Shown: piece after piece, positions 1 to 6,489 of the stretch
How positions within the stretch are numbered: the stretch's first letter is position 1
How the letters are laid out: each line of letters starts with the position of its first letter
From: CALMEH01 sp964548225
GTDB lineage: Bacteria; Acidobacteriota; Blastocatellia; Pyrinomonadales; Pyrinomonadaceae
Length of the DNA stretch: 26,916 bases
Assembly (NCBI GenBank): GCA_964548225.1
Contig: CAZJQP010000071.1
Span: 1-26,916, forward strand
Reading direction: 5' to 3'
Made by a program: the position numbers and the translations under genes
The notes under the pieces: model-generated
Databases searched by the model: none
Told to the model about the DNA's origin: nothing
Seen by the model: only the letters and a program-made list of their open reading frames with translations

Positions 1-179
1 TGGTTTGCTTGAGAAAAGCCAAGCGGCTTTAGCCAAACAGGAATAAAAAATCAATCATCCTTTTCGCTTTAGCGCAAGAACGGGGCTAAAGCCAAGAGGA
101 ATTTTTATTTTTTTCTCTTATTCGGCTAAAGCCTTTTCTCCCTTTTCACTGTCCACTAGCTAAAGCTAGTGGCAATTTA
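1..179. mobile_element. MITE-like palindromic element, copy 1 (left end cut by window)
   Basis: This is a non-coding element made of nested palindromes. Short GGCT-TT-AGCC type hairpins occur at about 25-34, 67-76 and 93-102 and again near 123-133. The right terminus at 153-179 is a hairpin-forming CCACTAGCT/AGCTAGTGG motif followed by CAATTTA. The sequence aligns along its whole length with the complete copy at 20417-20616. The distance from the first TGG to the first GGCTTTAGCC is 34 bases in both copies, so the first bases of the window lie inside the left terminal repeat. No transposase is present. The call as a non-autonomous element is inference from terminal repeats and copy number. 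Confidence 0.7.
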
Positions 180-206
180 AAAAGACTTTCAAACAGCATT
201 ACTTTC

Positions 207-1772
207 TTAACTTTGCGCCGCCGTGTTCAGAACATTTATCCCGCGAAAACGGGCGACGGGACAGCCGTGCGAGACGGCGTTTGATTGTCCGGGTTCGCCT
301 TTGCCGTCGTTGAACGTGCCGGGCAATTCGTAGGTGTTTTCGCCGCCGAGCGCGTCGCAGGCGTTCCAAAAATCGGTCGTGCGCGATTGATACGCGACAT
401 CTTTTAACATTCCGACGACTTTGCCGTTTTTGATTTCCCAAAACGTCTGACCGCCGAATTGGAAATTGTAACGCTGTTGGTCAATCGAATAACTGCCGCG
501 CCCGTGAATCATAATTCCCTTTTCCACGCCGCCGATTAAGTCTTCGGCGGAAGTTTTATCTTTTGACGGCGCGAGGGAAACATTCGGCATTCGCGGAAAC
601 GGAACGCTCGACCAGCTATCGGCGTGCAGACAGCCGCGTGAAGATTTTTCGCCGATTAACGGTGCTAAATCCCGCGTCGTTTGCCAGCCGACAAACTTTC
701 CGTCTTTCACGATGTCCCATTTTTGCCCGACAACGCCTTCGTCGTCCCAACCGACGGTTGCGAGTCCGTGTTTCTGCGTTCTATCCGCAAAGAAATTAAC
801 AATCTTCGAGCCGAATTGTAGTTTATTTGTTTTGTCGGGCGTGAGAAAAGAAGTTCCCGCATAATTCGCTTCCCAAAGCAAAGCGCGGTCGAGTTCGGTC
901 GAATGCCCAACCGATTCGTGAATCGTCAGAAAAAGATGCGACGGATGCAAAACCAAATCGTATTTTCCGGCTTCGACGGGCTTTGCCTTCAATTTTTCAA
1001 CCGCTTCCTCGCCCGCTTTTTTCGCCTCCCCGATCCAATCATAACTGTTCGTATATTCATAGCCGATAAGTTGCGCCTGCGCCAACGCACTACGCGTCTG
1101 AAAATCGCCCGAAGCGACCGCCGTTACCGTAAAATTCGGCAAACCGCGAATTAAATATTGTTCCGTGCGCGTTCCGTCCGAAGTCGCTAAAAACTTTTGC
1201 TCATTCACCCAAGCAAGCGACGAATTGACAAAACTAACGCCTTTCGTCGAAAGCGCGGCTTCATTCATTTTCAGCAAAAACTGAATTTTATCGTCAACCG
1301 AAACCTCAAACGGGTCTTTTTCAAAAGAACTTTTCCAATTCCCCGAAACCTTCGGTGCGGGCGCGAGCTTGATTGGTTTCGTCTGAAACGCCGAATTTGC
1401 TTTGGCAATCTCAATCGCTTCTTTTGTAACGCGCTCGACTTCTTCCGCCGTCAAAATCGGACTCGCCGCAAAGCCCCAAGTTCCTTTGACGAGAACGCGC
1501 ACGCCGAAACCGAAATTTTGCCCGCGCGAAACATTCAAAACCTGTTTTTCCCGCGTCGCAATCGTTTCGAGCCGATACCGATTGATGCGAATATCGGCAT
1601 ATTCCGCGCCCGATTTTTTCGCCAACGCGAGCGCGGCATCCGCCAACTTGTTTTTATCAACTTCCGGCATCGGCGCATTCGTCAAATCAGCCGAATAAAC
1701 CCACGAAGGCAATGCCAGAGTGCCGAGCGCAAAGCTCGCCGTCTTCAAAAAATCGCGTCGGGAAAATGTCAT
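207..1772 (-). CDS. TldD/PmbA-family metalloprotease-like protein with Tat signal
   Basis: This 521-residue protein belongs to the TldD side of the TldD/TldE (PmbA) family, whose heterodimers process small modified peptides and antitoxins. The N-terminus carries a twin-arginine signal (SRRDFLK at 4-10, hydrophobic stretch to about 26), so it is probably exported folded, unlike cytosolic E. coli TldD. The zinc motif HESVGH is at 285-290. A C-terminal Cys in SHGCPVAR (about 499-506) is a candidate third metal ligand, as known for TldD. The ATG follows a weak GAGG. A promoter lies at 1844-1872. No TldE/PmbA partner is adjacent in the window. Family assignment is firm; substrate and location are inferred. 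Confidence 0.9.
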   Translation of the reverse strand: MTFSRRDFLKTASFALGTLALPSWVYSADLTNAPMPEVDKNKLADAALALAKKSGAEYADIRINRYRLETIATREKQVLNVSRGQNFGFGVRVLVKGTWGFAASPILTAEEVERVTKEAIEIAKANSAFQTKPIKLAPAPKVSGNWKSSFEKDPFEVSVDDKIQFLLKMNEAALSTKGVSFVNSSLAWVNEQKFLATSDGTRTEQYLIRGLPNFTVTAVASGDFQTRSALAQAQLIGYEYTNSYDWIGEAKKAGEEAVEKLKAKPVEAGKYDLVLHPSHLFLTIHESVGHSTELDRALLWEANYAGTSFLTPDKTNKLQFGSKIVNFFADRTQKHGLATVGWDDEGVVGQKWDIVKDGKFVGWQTTRDLAPLIGEKSSRGCLHADSWSSVPFPRMPNVSLAPSKDKTSAEDLIGGVEKGIMIHGRGSYSIDQQRYNFQFGGQTFWEIKNGKVVGMLKDVAYQSRTTDFWNACDALGGENTYELPGTFNDGKGEPGQSNAVSHGCPVARFRGINVLNTAAQS

Positions 1773-1843
1773 AAAATTTGCAAAACCTCGCTTTGTGAAT
1801 TTTTCACTCTAAAAGTAGAAAAGATAAGAATTGAATTAGTTTT

Positions 1844-1872
1844 AATGTATATTTTGAGACGCGCAGTGTCAA
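1844..1872 (-). promoter_or_regulatory. sigma70-type promoter for the tldD-like gene
   Basis: Read on the minus strand, a perfect -35 TTGACA (1872-1867) is followed by a 17-base spacer and a -10 TACATT (1849-1844). It points at the ATG at 1772 and lies just past the terminator of the upstream RNA block, so the TldD-like gene is probably transcribed separately. Confidence 0.65.
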
Positions 1873-1885
1873 GAATTTGGCAAAT

Positions 1886-1920
1886 AAAAAGCGAGATGGT
1901 TGTATCCTACCATCCCGCCA
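1886..1920 (-). terminator. Rho-independent terminator of the tRNA-like RNA block
   Basis: On the minus strand a 10-bp stem, GCGGGATGGT pairing with ACCATCTCGC (one G-T wobble), encloses an 8-base loop and is followed at once by five T and more A/T. It stands directly after the tRNA-like sequences and before the tldD promoter, so it ends the RNA block. Confidence 0.85.
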
Positions 1921-1925
1921 TTTGC

Positions 1926-1997
1926 TTCGATTATCGGAGTTGCACCGATTACCTTTCGATTCTCAGTCGAATGCTCTACTAATTGAGCTAAATCGCT
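1926..1997 (-). tRNA. tRNA-like cloverleaf in normal order, anticodon GAG, degenerate acceptor
   Basis: On the minus strand the parts run in ordinary tRNA order. There is a D stem GCTC/GAGC (1988-1985/1976-1973). The anticodon stem is TTCGA/TCGAA with loop CTGAGAA (1966-1960), giving anticodon GAG at 1964-1962. A 5-base variable region follows, then a T stem ATCGG/CCGAT with loop TGCAACT. Only five acceptor pairs form (CGATT/AATCG); the outer two positions mismatch and no CCA follows. GAG would mean leucine, but leucine tRNAs normally have a long variable arm, and the rest looks more like a tRNA-Phe body. The T loop lacks the usual TTC. It could be a degraded tRNA or a tRNA mimic; charging is doubtful. 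Confidence 0.5.
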
Positions 1998-2029
1998 TTT
2001 TCGGCATTTGCGAATCCAACGACGTTTAA

Positions 2030-2144
2030 TGTCAACCTTCAGTTCTAAGTATCGCCACTCTACCATTGAGCTATCCGCGCATAAATTTTTTATGGAGCGC
2101 GGAACGGGACTCGAACCCGCAACAACGACAAGTTTGTATTGACA
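2030..2144 (-). ncRNA. Circularly permuted tRNA-like module B (tRNA-Gly-like)
   Basis: Read 5' to 3' on the minus strand, the tRNA parts are in permuted order. First comes a T arm (GCGGG 2120-2116, loop TTCGAGT, CCCGT 2108-2104), then the 3' acceptor strand TCCGCGC (2103-2097) with T and CCA (2096-2093). A 12-base A/T spacer follows, then the 5' acceptor strand GCGCGGA (2080-2074) and a D arm (GCTC/GAGT with loop AATGGTA). The acceptor strands pair 7 of 7. The module leaves through CGATA (2054-2050) paired with TGTCG (2130-2126), where an anticodon stem would be, then a large internal loop and TTGACA (2035-2030) paired with TGTCAA (2144-2139). The T-CCA end and D loop resemble tRNA-Gly, but no normal anticodon loop is visible. 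This fits a permuted tRNA gene or a YrlA-like tRNA mimic. Confidence 0.7.
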
Positions 2145-2200
2145 GTTTGAGATGGATTCAAACCGAGGTTTTCAACTTCTTGGAATAATTTGAGTTTAAT

Positions 2201-2297
2201 AGTTTCGGATGTTTTGCATCTGCGTCTGCCAATTCCGCCACCTTCGCGTAAAGATTTTTTGTAATGCGAAGAGCAGGATTCGAACCTGCAAGAAACT
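2201..2297 (-). ncRNA. Circularly permuted tRNA-like module A (tRNA-Leu-like)
   Basis: On the minus strand a T arm (GCAGG 2289-2285, loop TTCGAAT, CCTGC) is followed by the 3' acceptor strand TCTTCGC (2272-2266) and A. An 18-base loop (2265-2248, counting that A) leads to the 5' acceptor strand GCGAAGG (2247-2241) and a D arm very close to that of tRNA-Leu (GGCGGAATTGGCAGACGC). The acceptor pairs 7 of 7 with one G-T. A small GATG-CAAAA-CATC hairpin stands where the anticodon arm of tRNA-Leu(CAA) would be, but stem and loop are too short. The module closes with GAAACT (2206-2201) pairing AGTTTC (2297-2292), which corresponds to the long variable arm of tRNA-Leu. So the 3' part lies upstream of the 5' part, with the break in the variable arm. 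Confidence 0.7.
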
Positions 2298-2390
2298 TTA
2301 TTTCAATTTCAGCTTAAAATTCAGCTTGTCCAAGTTGAGCCAAACGGCTCATTTGCAAGATTATCCGAAGATAATCTCACAATCAACCGT
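2298..2390 (-). ncRNA. 5' part of the RNA block: UUCG hairpin and small hairpins
   Basis: This lies between the stop of the upstream protein gene and module A. On the minus strand it contains a perfect 8-bp hairpin, AGATTATC and GATAATCT, closing on a TTCG tetraloop (2377-2358). Next is a 5-bp GAGCC/GGCTC hairpin (2350-2337), then D-arm-like sequence GGCTCAACTTGGACAAGC with no matching acceptor strand. The UUCG hairpin lacks a T run, so it is not a typical terminator. It may be an RNA 3' end of the upstream mRNA, a processing boundary, or a domain of the same RNA as modules A and B. TTGATT/GATAAT could also be a weak promoter inside it. Confidence 0.4.
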
Positions 2391-3125
2391 CTAGGCGAAA
2401 ATATAACCTAAAATATCTGCGCCGACTTTTTTGTCGGGGGCTTCGACCGAATTGGCTTCTTCACGCGCCGATTTTACGGCAGACAAAACGGCTTCGATAC
2501 GTTCGAGCAATTTGCGTTTGTCGCCGCGTGTAATCGCGCCCGATTGTTTGACTTGATTCCAATAACCGACAATTACGTCTTTCGTAATCAGTTGCGTCTG
2601 TGCCGGATGTTTCTCGGTCGCATCATATAAAACAATCGCTTCTTGAACTTTCGCCGTCCGGTGTGTTTTTGTCGGTTCGGTTTTGAAAAGTCCGGTCGCT
2701 TCTTCCTTGCGCCAATCGTCCGATTCGTCGAGCGTCGGCATTTTGTCAACAAACGTCCGCAAATCCGTCAACTGCTTTTCCAAAAACAGCAGATACGGCA
2801 CGGGAACATCTTTTACCAAAACATTTCCGCCAACCGTTACATCGGCTTTCGCGGCAACATTCGCAAAATCCTTCGTCGCCGTAATGTCGAGAAATTCGGT
2901 GAAAAGTTTTTTCGTTTCTGAAAGAACATCGTCCGAACGCATCAGAACTTTTTTCTGTTCAGGCGGAAATTGTTCGCCGCCTTCTTCCTTTGGTTCGTAA
3001 GTTTTGCTGAAACCGTAATACAAATCAGCCTTTTGAGCGTTTTTGTGCAATTCGGTAATCGCCGCATAAAGACGATTTTTCGCGCCTTTTTCAACGGCGA
3101 TAATTTGATTGAGTTTTTGTGTCAT
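2391..3125 (-). CDS. Conserved uncharacterised protein next to permuted tRNA-like RNAs
   Basis: This is a 244-residue soluble protein with no signal peptide or membrane segment. I recognise the pattern of a widespread hypothetical family, also known in actinobacteria: MxxKLNQIIAVEKG at the start, VPVPYLLFLEKQLTDLRTF near 108-126, a basic YWNQVKxSGAITRGDKR region, KSAREEANSV and a terminal GYIFA. I know no established function. The start is supported by AGGAG upstream of the ATG. The stop is followed directly by the tRNA-like RNA block on the same strand, with no clear terminator between, so protein and RNAs may share a transcript. That arrangement suggests a role in binding or handling these RNAs, which is inference from position only. 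Confidence 0.85.
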   Translation of the reverse strand: MTQKLNQIIAVEKGAKNRLYAAITELHKNAQKADLYYGFSKTYEPKEEGGEQFPPEQKKVLMRSDDVLSETKKLFTEFLDITATKDFANVAAKADVTVGGNVLVKDVPVPYLLFLEKQLTDLRTFVDKMPTLDESDDWRKEEATGLFKTEPTKTHRTAKVQEAIVLYDATEKHPAQTQLITKDVIVGYWNQVKQSGAITRGDKRKLLERIEAVLSAVKSAREEANSVEAPDKKVGADILGYIFA

Positions 3126-3232
3126 GAGTTTTAATTCTCCTAAATTTTATTTCGTTCATTTAAAACGAGTGATATTTCTACCATAACCAACTGCGAATTG
3201 GCAAACTTCAAGAGTTAATTCATCTGGAAAAT

Positions 3233-3274
3233 GTTCTTAAAAGTTTGCGAGAACTCTCGCAAACTTTTAAGAAC
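3233..3274. repeat. Perfect 20-bp inverted repeat, 2-base loop (hairpin 1)
   Basis: The arms 3233-3252 and 3255-3274 are exact reverse complements around the dinucleotide AC. The inner part reads GCGAGA-AC-TCTCGC. It lies downstream of the M16 protease pair and upstream of the gene at 2391-3125, both on the minus strand. Confidence 0.85.
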
Positions 3275-3280
3275 TCTCGC

Positions 3281-3325
3281 AAAAAATATTGCGTTCTCTG
3301 AAAAGTTCAGAGAACGCAATATTTT
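3281..3325 (-). terminator. Perfect 20-bp hairpin with T tract, probable terminator (hairpin 2)
   Basis: The arms 3283-3302 and 3306-3325 are exact reverse complements around a 3-base loop. On the minus strand the outer arm runs into six consecutive T (3286-3281), the layout of a rho-independent terminator for the M16 protease operon that ends at 3365. The stem is unusually long and A/T-rich at its base. Confidence 0.6.
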
Positions 3326-3364
3326 GAATAATCTCTTTGCTAAAGCGCAGAGTTTTCGCCTATT

Positions 3365-4915
3365 TTATTGAAAAACATTCCCGACGGGCGTGATGGTAAT
3401 ATCAGCCGCTTTGACGGGAATCGGATAGACGGAAATGATTTTGTCTTCGTCCAAAATCTCCTTCGGCTTCGGCGAAGCGTAAGAAATCATTCCGGGTTTG
3501 TTTTCGACGATTTCCTTCCGCAAACCTTCGGCATCTTTCGTAATCATCACGACGCGCATTTTGTTGCTTGTCAGATGTTTTTTGATCGCCGCGTTCACGT
3601 CTGCCAAAGTTAATTTCGACAGCGCGGTTTTCATATATTCATTGAAATTCCCGATGCCGTAATAACGCGAATCGAGCTCGTAACCGAGTTCCGCGTCCTT
3701 CGTCTGCGTCAAAATGTTGACATATTTCATCAAAAAGGCGCGTGTTTCCTCAAAAGTTTTTTGGTCAATGCCGTTTTTGACTAATTTGTCATATTCATAA
3801 AGCGCGGTGCGAAACGTGAAATTCGCGTTCTGCGGCTCAACGGGACGAATCCAGATTTGGAAAATCTGCGATTGTCTCGCCAAATTCGCGTCCGGCTCGA
3901 ATTGAAACATTCCACGCGGAAAATATTCGATATACGCATAATCGCCGTAGTTCAAACCGCGCAATTCACGAATCCGCCCGTAAAGATAACTGCTCGACGA
4001 ACGATGTTGCCCAAAATACGAAGCAACAAGCGCAAGCGCGGGAAAATCTTTGTGTCGGCGATTTACGTCAATCGGAAAGCCCATCGAAATTGCCGTCGCG
4101 CGAGTTTCGCGCTGCACGATGTCTATCTTCATTCCGTCAGAAAGATTTAGTTTATACGGTTTGGCAATATCATCAGGTGGATAATTCTTAGGCAATTTCG
4201 CAAAATCCTTCTCCATCTGTGCCGTAAATTTCGTGTCGAATCCGCCCGAAAGTCCGACGACTAAATTCGCTTGCGTGTAATTTGCTTTGTAAAAATCCTT
4301 CACGTCTTGAATCGTCAACTTCTCAAGCGATGAAACTGTTCCGACAGAATGATGTTCGTATGTTGTTCCAGCGTAAATAATATTGTAAAGCCGTTCTTTG
4401 CCGAGTTCTTCGTCGTTGCTTTCGCGCAAATTTGTTTTCAGAAAATCAATCGAATTTTGCTTGATGCGCGTAAAATCTTCTTCACGAAAACCGGGTTCGA
4501 GAAGCATCTGACGAATAATTTCATAATATTCAGCCCGTTTGTCATTGTGGATTTGCCCGACAAACGTCGTCATTTCTTTATCAACCTGCGAACCGAAACC
4601 CGCCGCCATCGGATAAAATTTTCCAACGATGTCGTCGTAAGACATCTTTTGACTTCCGCCCTGCGCGAGCATCGAAGCCGTCAAATCAGCCACGCCTTCC
4701 TTGCCTTTCGGGTCGCTCGCCGAACCGGTCAAAAACTGTATCCGAAACGTAACAATCGGCGATTTGCTCGGCTGTAAAACTGATGCAATCTTCATATTTT
4801 TCTGTGCAAACATCGGCATCGAAACCGCGAATAAAATTACCGCAGAGACGCAGAGGCGCAGAGATTTTTTCATAAAAAATCTTGAATTTTGAATTTTGAA
4901 TTTTGAATTTTTCAT
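3365..4915 (-). CDS. M16-family peptidase, non-catalytic-type subunit
   Basis: This 516-residue secreted protein has the two-domain M16 (pitrilysin/MPP-like) fold pattern, including LTGSASDPKGKEGVADLTASM and the C-terminal LTLADVNAAIKKHL region. It lacks the zinc motif HxxEH seen in its upstream partner. Such proteins usually pair with the zinc-bearing subunit, so it probably forms a heterodimer with the product of 4915-6255. The ATG overlaps the partner's stop (TAATG), and AGGAGG in the partner's last codons serves as ribosome site. Residues 1-14 come from a heptamer repeat (TTTTGAA units, 4883-4912). The likely signal peptide (MKKSLRLCVSAVILFAVSM) begins at residue 15, so a second start at 4873 is possible. 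Confidence 0.88.
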   Translation of the reverse strand: MKNSKFKIQNSRFFMKKSLRLCVSAVILFAVSMPMFAQKNMKIASVLQPSKSPIVTFRIQFLTGSASDPKGKEGVADLTASMLAQGGSQKMSYDDIVGKFYPMAAGFGSQVDKEMTTFVGQIHNDKRAEYYEIIRQMLLEPGFREEDFTRIKQNSIDFLKTNLRESNDEELGKERLYNIIYAGTTYEHHSVGTVSSLEKLTIQDVKDFYKANYTQANLVVGLSGGFDTKFTAQMEKDFAKLPKNYPPDDIAKPYKLNLSDGMKIDIVQRETRATAISMGFPIDVNRRHKDFPALALVASYFGQHRSSSSYLYGRIRELRGLNYGDYAYIEYFPRGMFQFEPDANLARQSQIFQIWIRPVEPQNANFTFRTALYEYDKLVKNGIDQKTFEETRAFLMKYVNILTQTKDAELGYELDSRYYGIGNFNEYMKTALSKLTLADVNAAIKKHLTSNKMRVVMITKDAEGLRKEIVENKPGMISYASPKPKEILDEDKIISVYPIPVKAADITITPVGNVFQ

Positions 4916-6255
4916 TATTTCGCTCCTCCTTTTTTTGTCGCCAAAGTAATCACGGTTTGATTCGTGTTTTTGAAATATTTTTCCGCATACATTTTAATAT
5001 CTTGCGGCGTAATTGAATCGTAAAGCGCGAAAACTTTGTCAATCGTATCGGGCGAACGCCGCAAAGAAACGAATCGGGCAAGCGTTCCCGCAATCGCGTC
5101 GTTTGAATCCATTCCCATAACGAATCCGTAACGCTGACGCGAACGAGTTTCGTCCAATTGTTTTTGCGGAATCAATTCCTTCGTGAACTTCATATAAGTT
5201 TTGATAATTTCGTCGCGGACGTAATTCAAATCTTTTTCGTCCTTGACCTGCGCCCAAACGCTAAACAATTCAGGATCAATTTTGTTTTCAAAACTCGGCG
5301 AAACCCAGACGGCTTTTTGTTCCTGCAAAACGAGTTTTTGATAAAGTTCGGAATTTTCGCCGAAAACAATTCCCGATAATAAATCGAGCGCGGCGGCATC
5401 TTTTTCAGTTTCCGAAAAAGCCGGAGCGCGATAGGCAACAGAAATATATGGCAATGTCGGCGAAGCCCATTCGATATGTTTGCTTCGCGGTGCATCTTGC
5501 GGCGGTTCCAATTTAATACCTTGCGTATAACTGCCCGCTTTCCAATCGCTGAAATATTTTTTCACCATTGCCAAAACCTGCGTTTCATTTATATCGCCGA
5601 CAACGATAATTGTCGTGTTTTCGGGGCGATAAAAACGATTAAAAAACGTCCACGCATATTCATATTGATTCGGATAATTTTTGATGTCTTCGAGATAACC
5701 CATCGTCGTATGGCTATATGTATGTTCGCGGAAAGCCGTTTCGCGCAAGACTTCATACATTTTGAATGTCGGGCTTGCAGAATTTTTATTGTATTCGCCG
5801 AGAACCGCGCCGGCTTCGGTTTTGTATTGCTCTTCCGTAAATTTCAAACGCTGAAATCTGTCGGCTTCGAGCCGCATAATCTCGTCCAAATCTTCTTTAG
5901 CGAAAGTTTCGTGATAAACGGTTCTATCATCATCGGTATAAGCGTTTGACGACGCACCCGCTTTTTGCATTATTTCGTCAAAGCGTCCGGGCGCGAAATT
6001 TTCTGAGCCGCGAAACATCAGATGTTCAAAAAAATGCGCGTAACCCGATTTGCCTTTCTCGATTTCGTTGCGCGAACCTGCGCCAACGACAATATAGAGC
6101 GAAACGAGATTCGGAAAATCCGTCGGCACGGTTACGATTCGCAAACCGTTCGGCAAATCCGAAGTTTTATATGGATACGGAAAAACTTTTTTCGTCTGCG
6201 CCATTGTTACCGAAGCCGCAATGAAAAAAGTTAGTAATAGTAAAAATAATTTCAT
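4915..6255 (-). CDS. M16-family zinc protease (catalytic subunit)
   Basis: This is a 446-residue periplasmic or secreted M16 metalloprotease. A signal peptide covers about 1-20 (MKLFLLLLTFFIAASVTMAQ). The inverted zinc motif HFFEH is at 74-78, and the likely third ligand is E154 in AVLGEYNKN, the spacing expected for HxxEH-x(75)-E. The typical R-Y pair region of the C-terminal domain is present (ETRSRQRYGF). It is the first gene of a two-gene operon with the zinc-less M16 paralogue. The final codons carry the AGGAGG ribosome site for the next gene, implying translational coupling. It is transcribed away from the gene at 6490. Substrate is unknown. Confidence 0.93.
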   Translation of the reverse strand: MKLFLLLLTFFIAASVTMAQTKKVFPYPYKTSDLPNGLRIVTVPTDFPNLVSLYIVVGAGSRNEIEKGKSGYAHFFEHLMFRGSENFAPGRFDEIMQKAGASSNAYTDDDRTVYHETFAKEDLDEIMRLEADRFQRLKFTEEQYKTEAGAVLGEYNKNSASPTFKMYEVLRETAFREHTYSHTTMGYLEDIKNYPNQYEYAWTFFNRFYRPENTTIIVVGDINETQVLAMVKKYFSDWKAGSYTQGIKLEPPQDAPRSKHIEWASPTLPYISVAYRAPAFSETEKDAAALDLLSGIVFGENSELYQKLVLQEQKAVWVSPSFENKIDPELFSVWAQVKDEKDLNYVRDEIIKTYMKFTKELIPQKQLDETRSRQRYGFVMGMDSNDAIAGTLARFVSLRRSPDTIDKVFALYDSITPQDIKMYAEKYFKNTNQTVITLATKKGGAK

Positions 6256-6412
6256 AGAATTTTCTCCGATTTATTAATAATCAGCCTTCTTTTTGATGAA
6301 TTCAGCAAGAATTTGTTGCCTTTGGCGAAAATTTAGGATAGCAGAAAACTCTTTACTTTCAAACAGATGCGTCCTTGTGGAAAACTTTTTTTAAAATAAT
6401 CGAAAAAAGTTC

Positions 6413-6485
6413 TTGTATTTTCTTAAGTTATGTTGTATAAACCATAGAGGACAAACTATTTCCAGTTTTTTGATATTTTAGGAGG
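6413..6485 (+). promoter_or_regulatory. Promoter and strong ribosome site for the glycine-zipper protein
   Basis: A -35 TTGTAT (6413-6418), 17-base spacer and -10 TATAAA (6436-6441) face the gene at 6490. AGGAGG (6480-6485) stands five bases before the ATG. The same -35 hexamer occurs in the dapA promoter at 9499. Confidence 0.65.
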
Positions 6486-6489
6486 ACCA

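Noticed and set aside
2093..2247. Reading 2247-2093 as one ordinary tRNA (Leu-like 5' end with the CCA-bearing 3' end)
   Set aside because: The two acceptor strands GCGAAGG and TCCGCGC do not pair in that order, while each pairs 7 of 7 with the neighbouring strand in permuted order.
1886..2390. tmRNA (one- or two-piece)
   Set aside because: No Ala-type acceptor, no tag reading frame ending in an Ala-Ala-like peptide, and both modules have real D arms with stems.
1886..2390. Permuted group I intron around the tRNA halves
   Set aside because: No recognisable P, Q, R or S core elements could be seen in the flanks, and the spacers are too short.
1886..3125. A full Ro60/Y RNA or RtcB RNA-repair operon
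   Set aside because: Neither a TROVE/vWA protein nor an RtcB-type ligase is encoded anywhere in the window; YrlA likeness rests on topology only.
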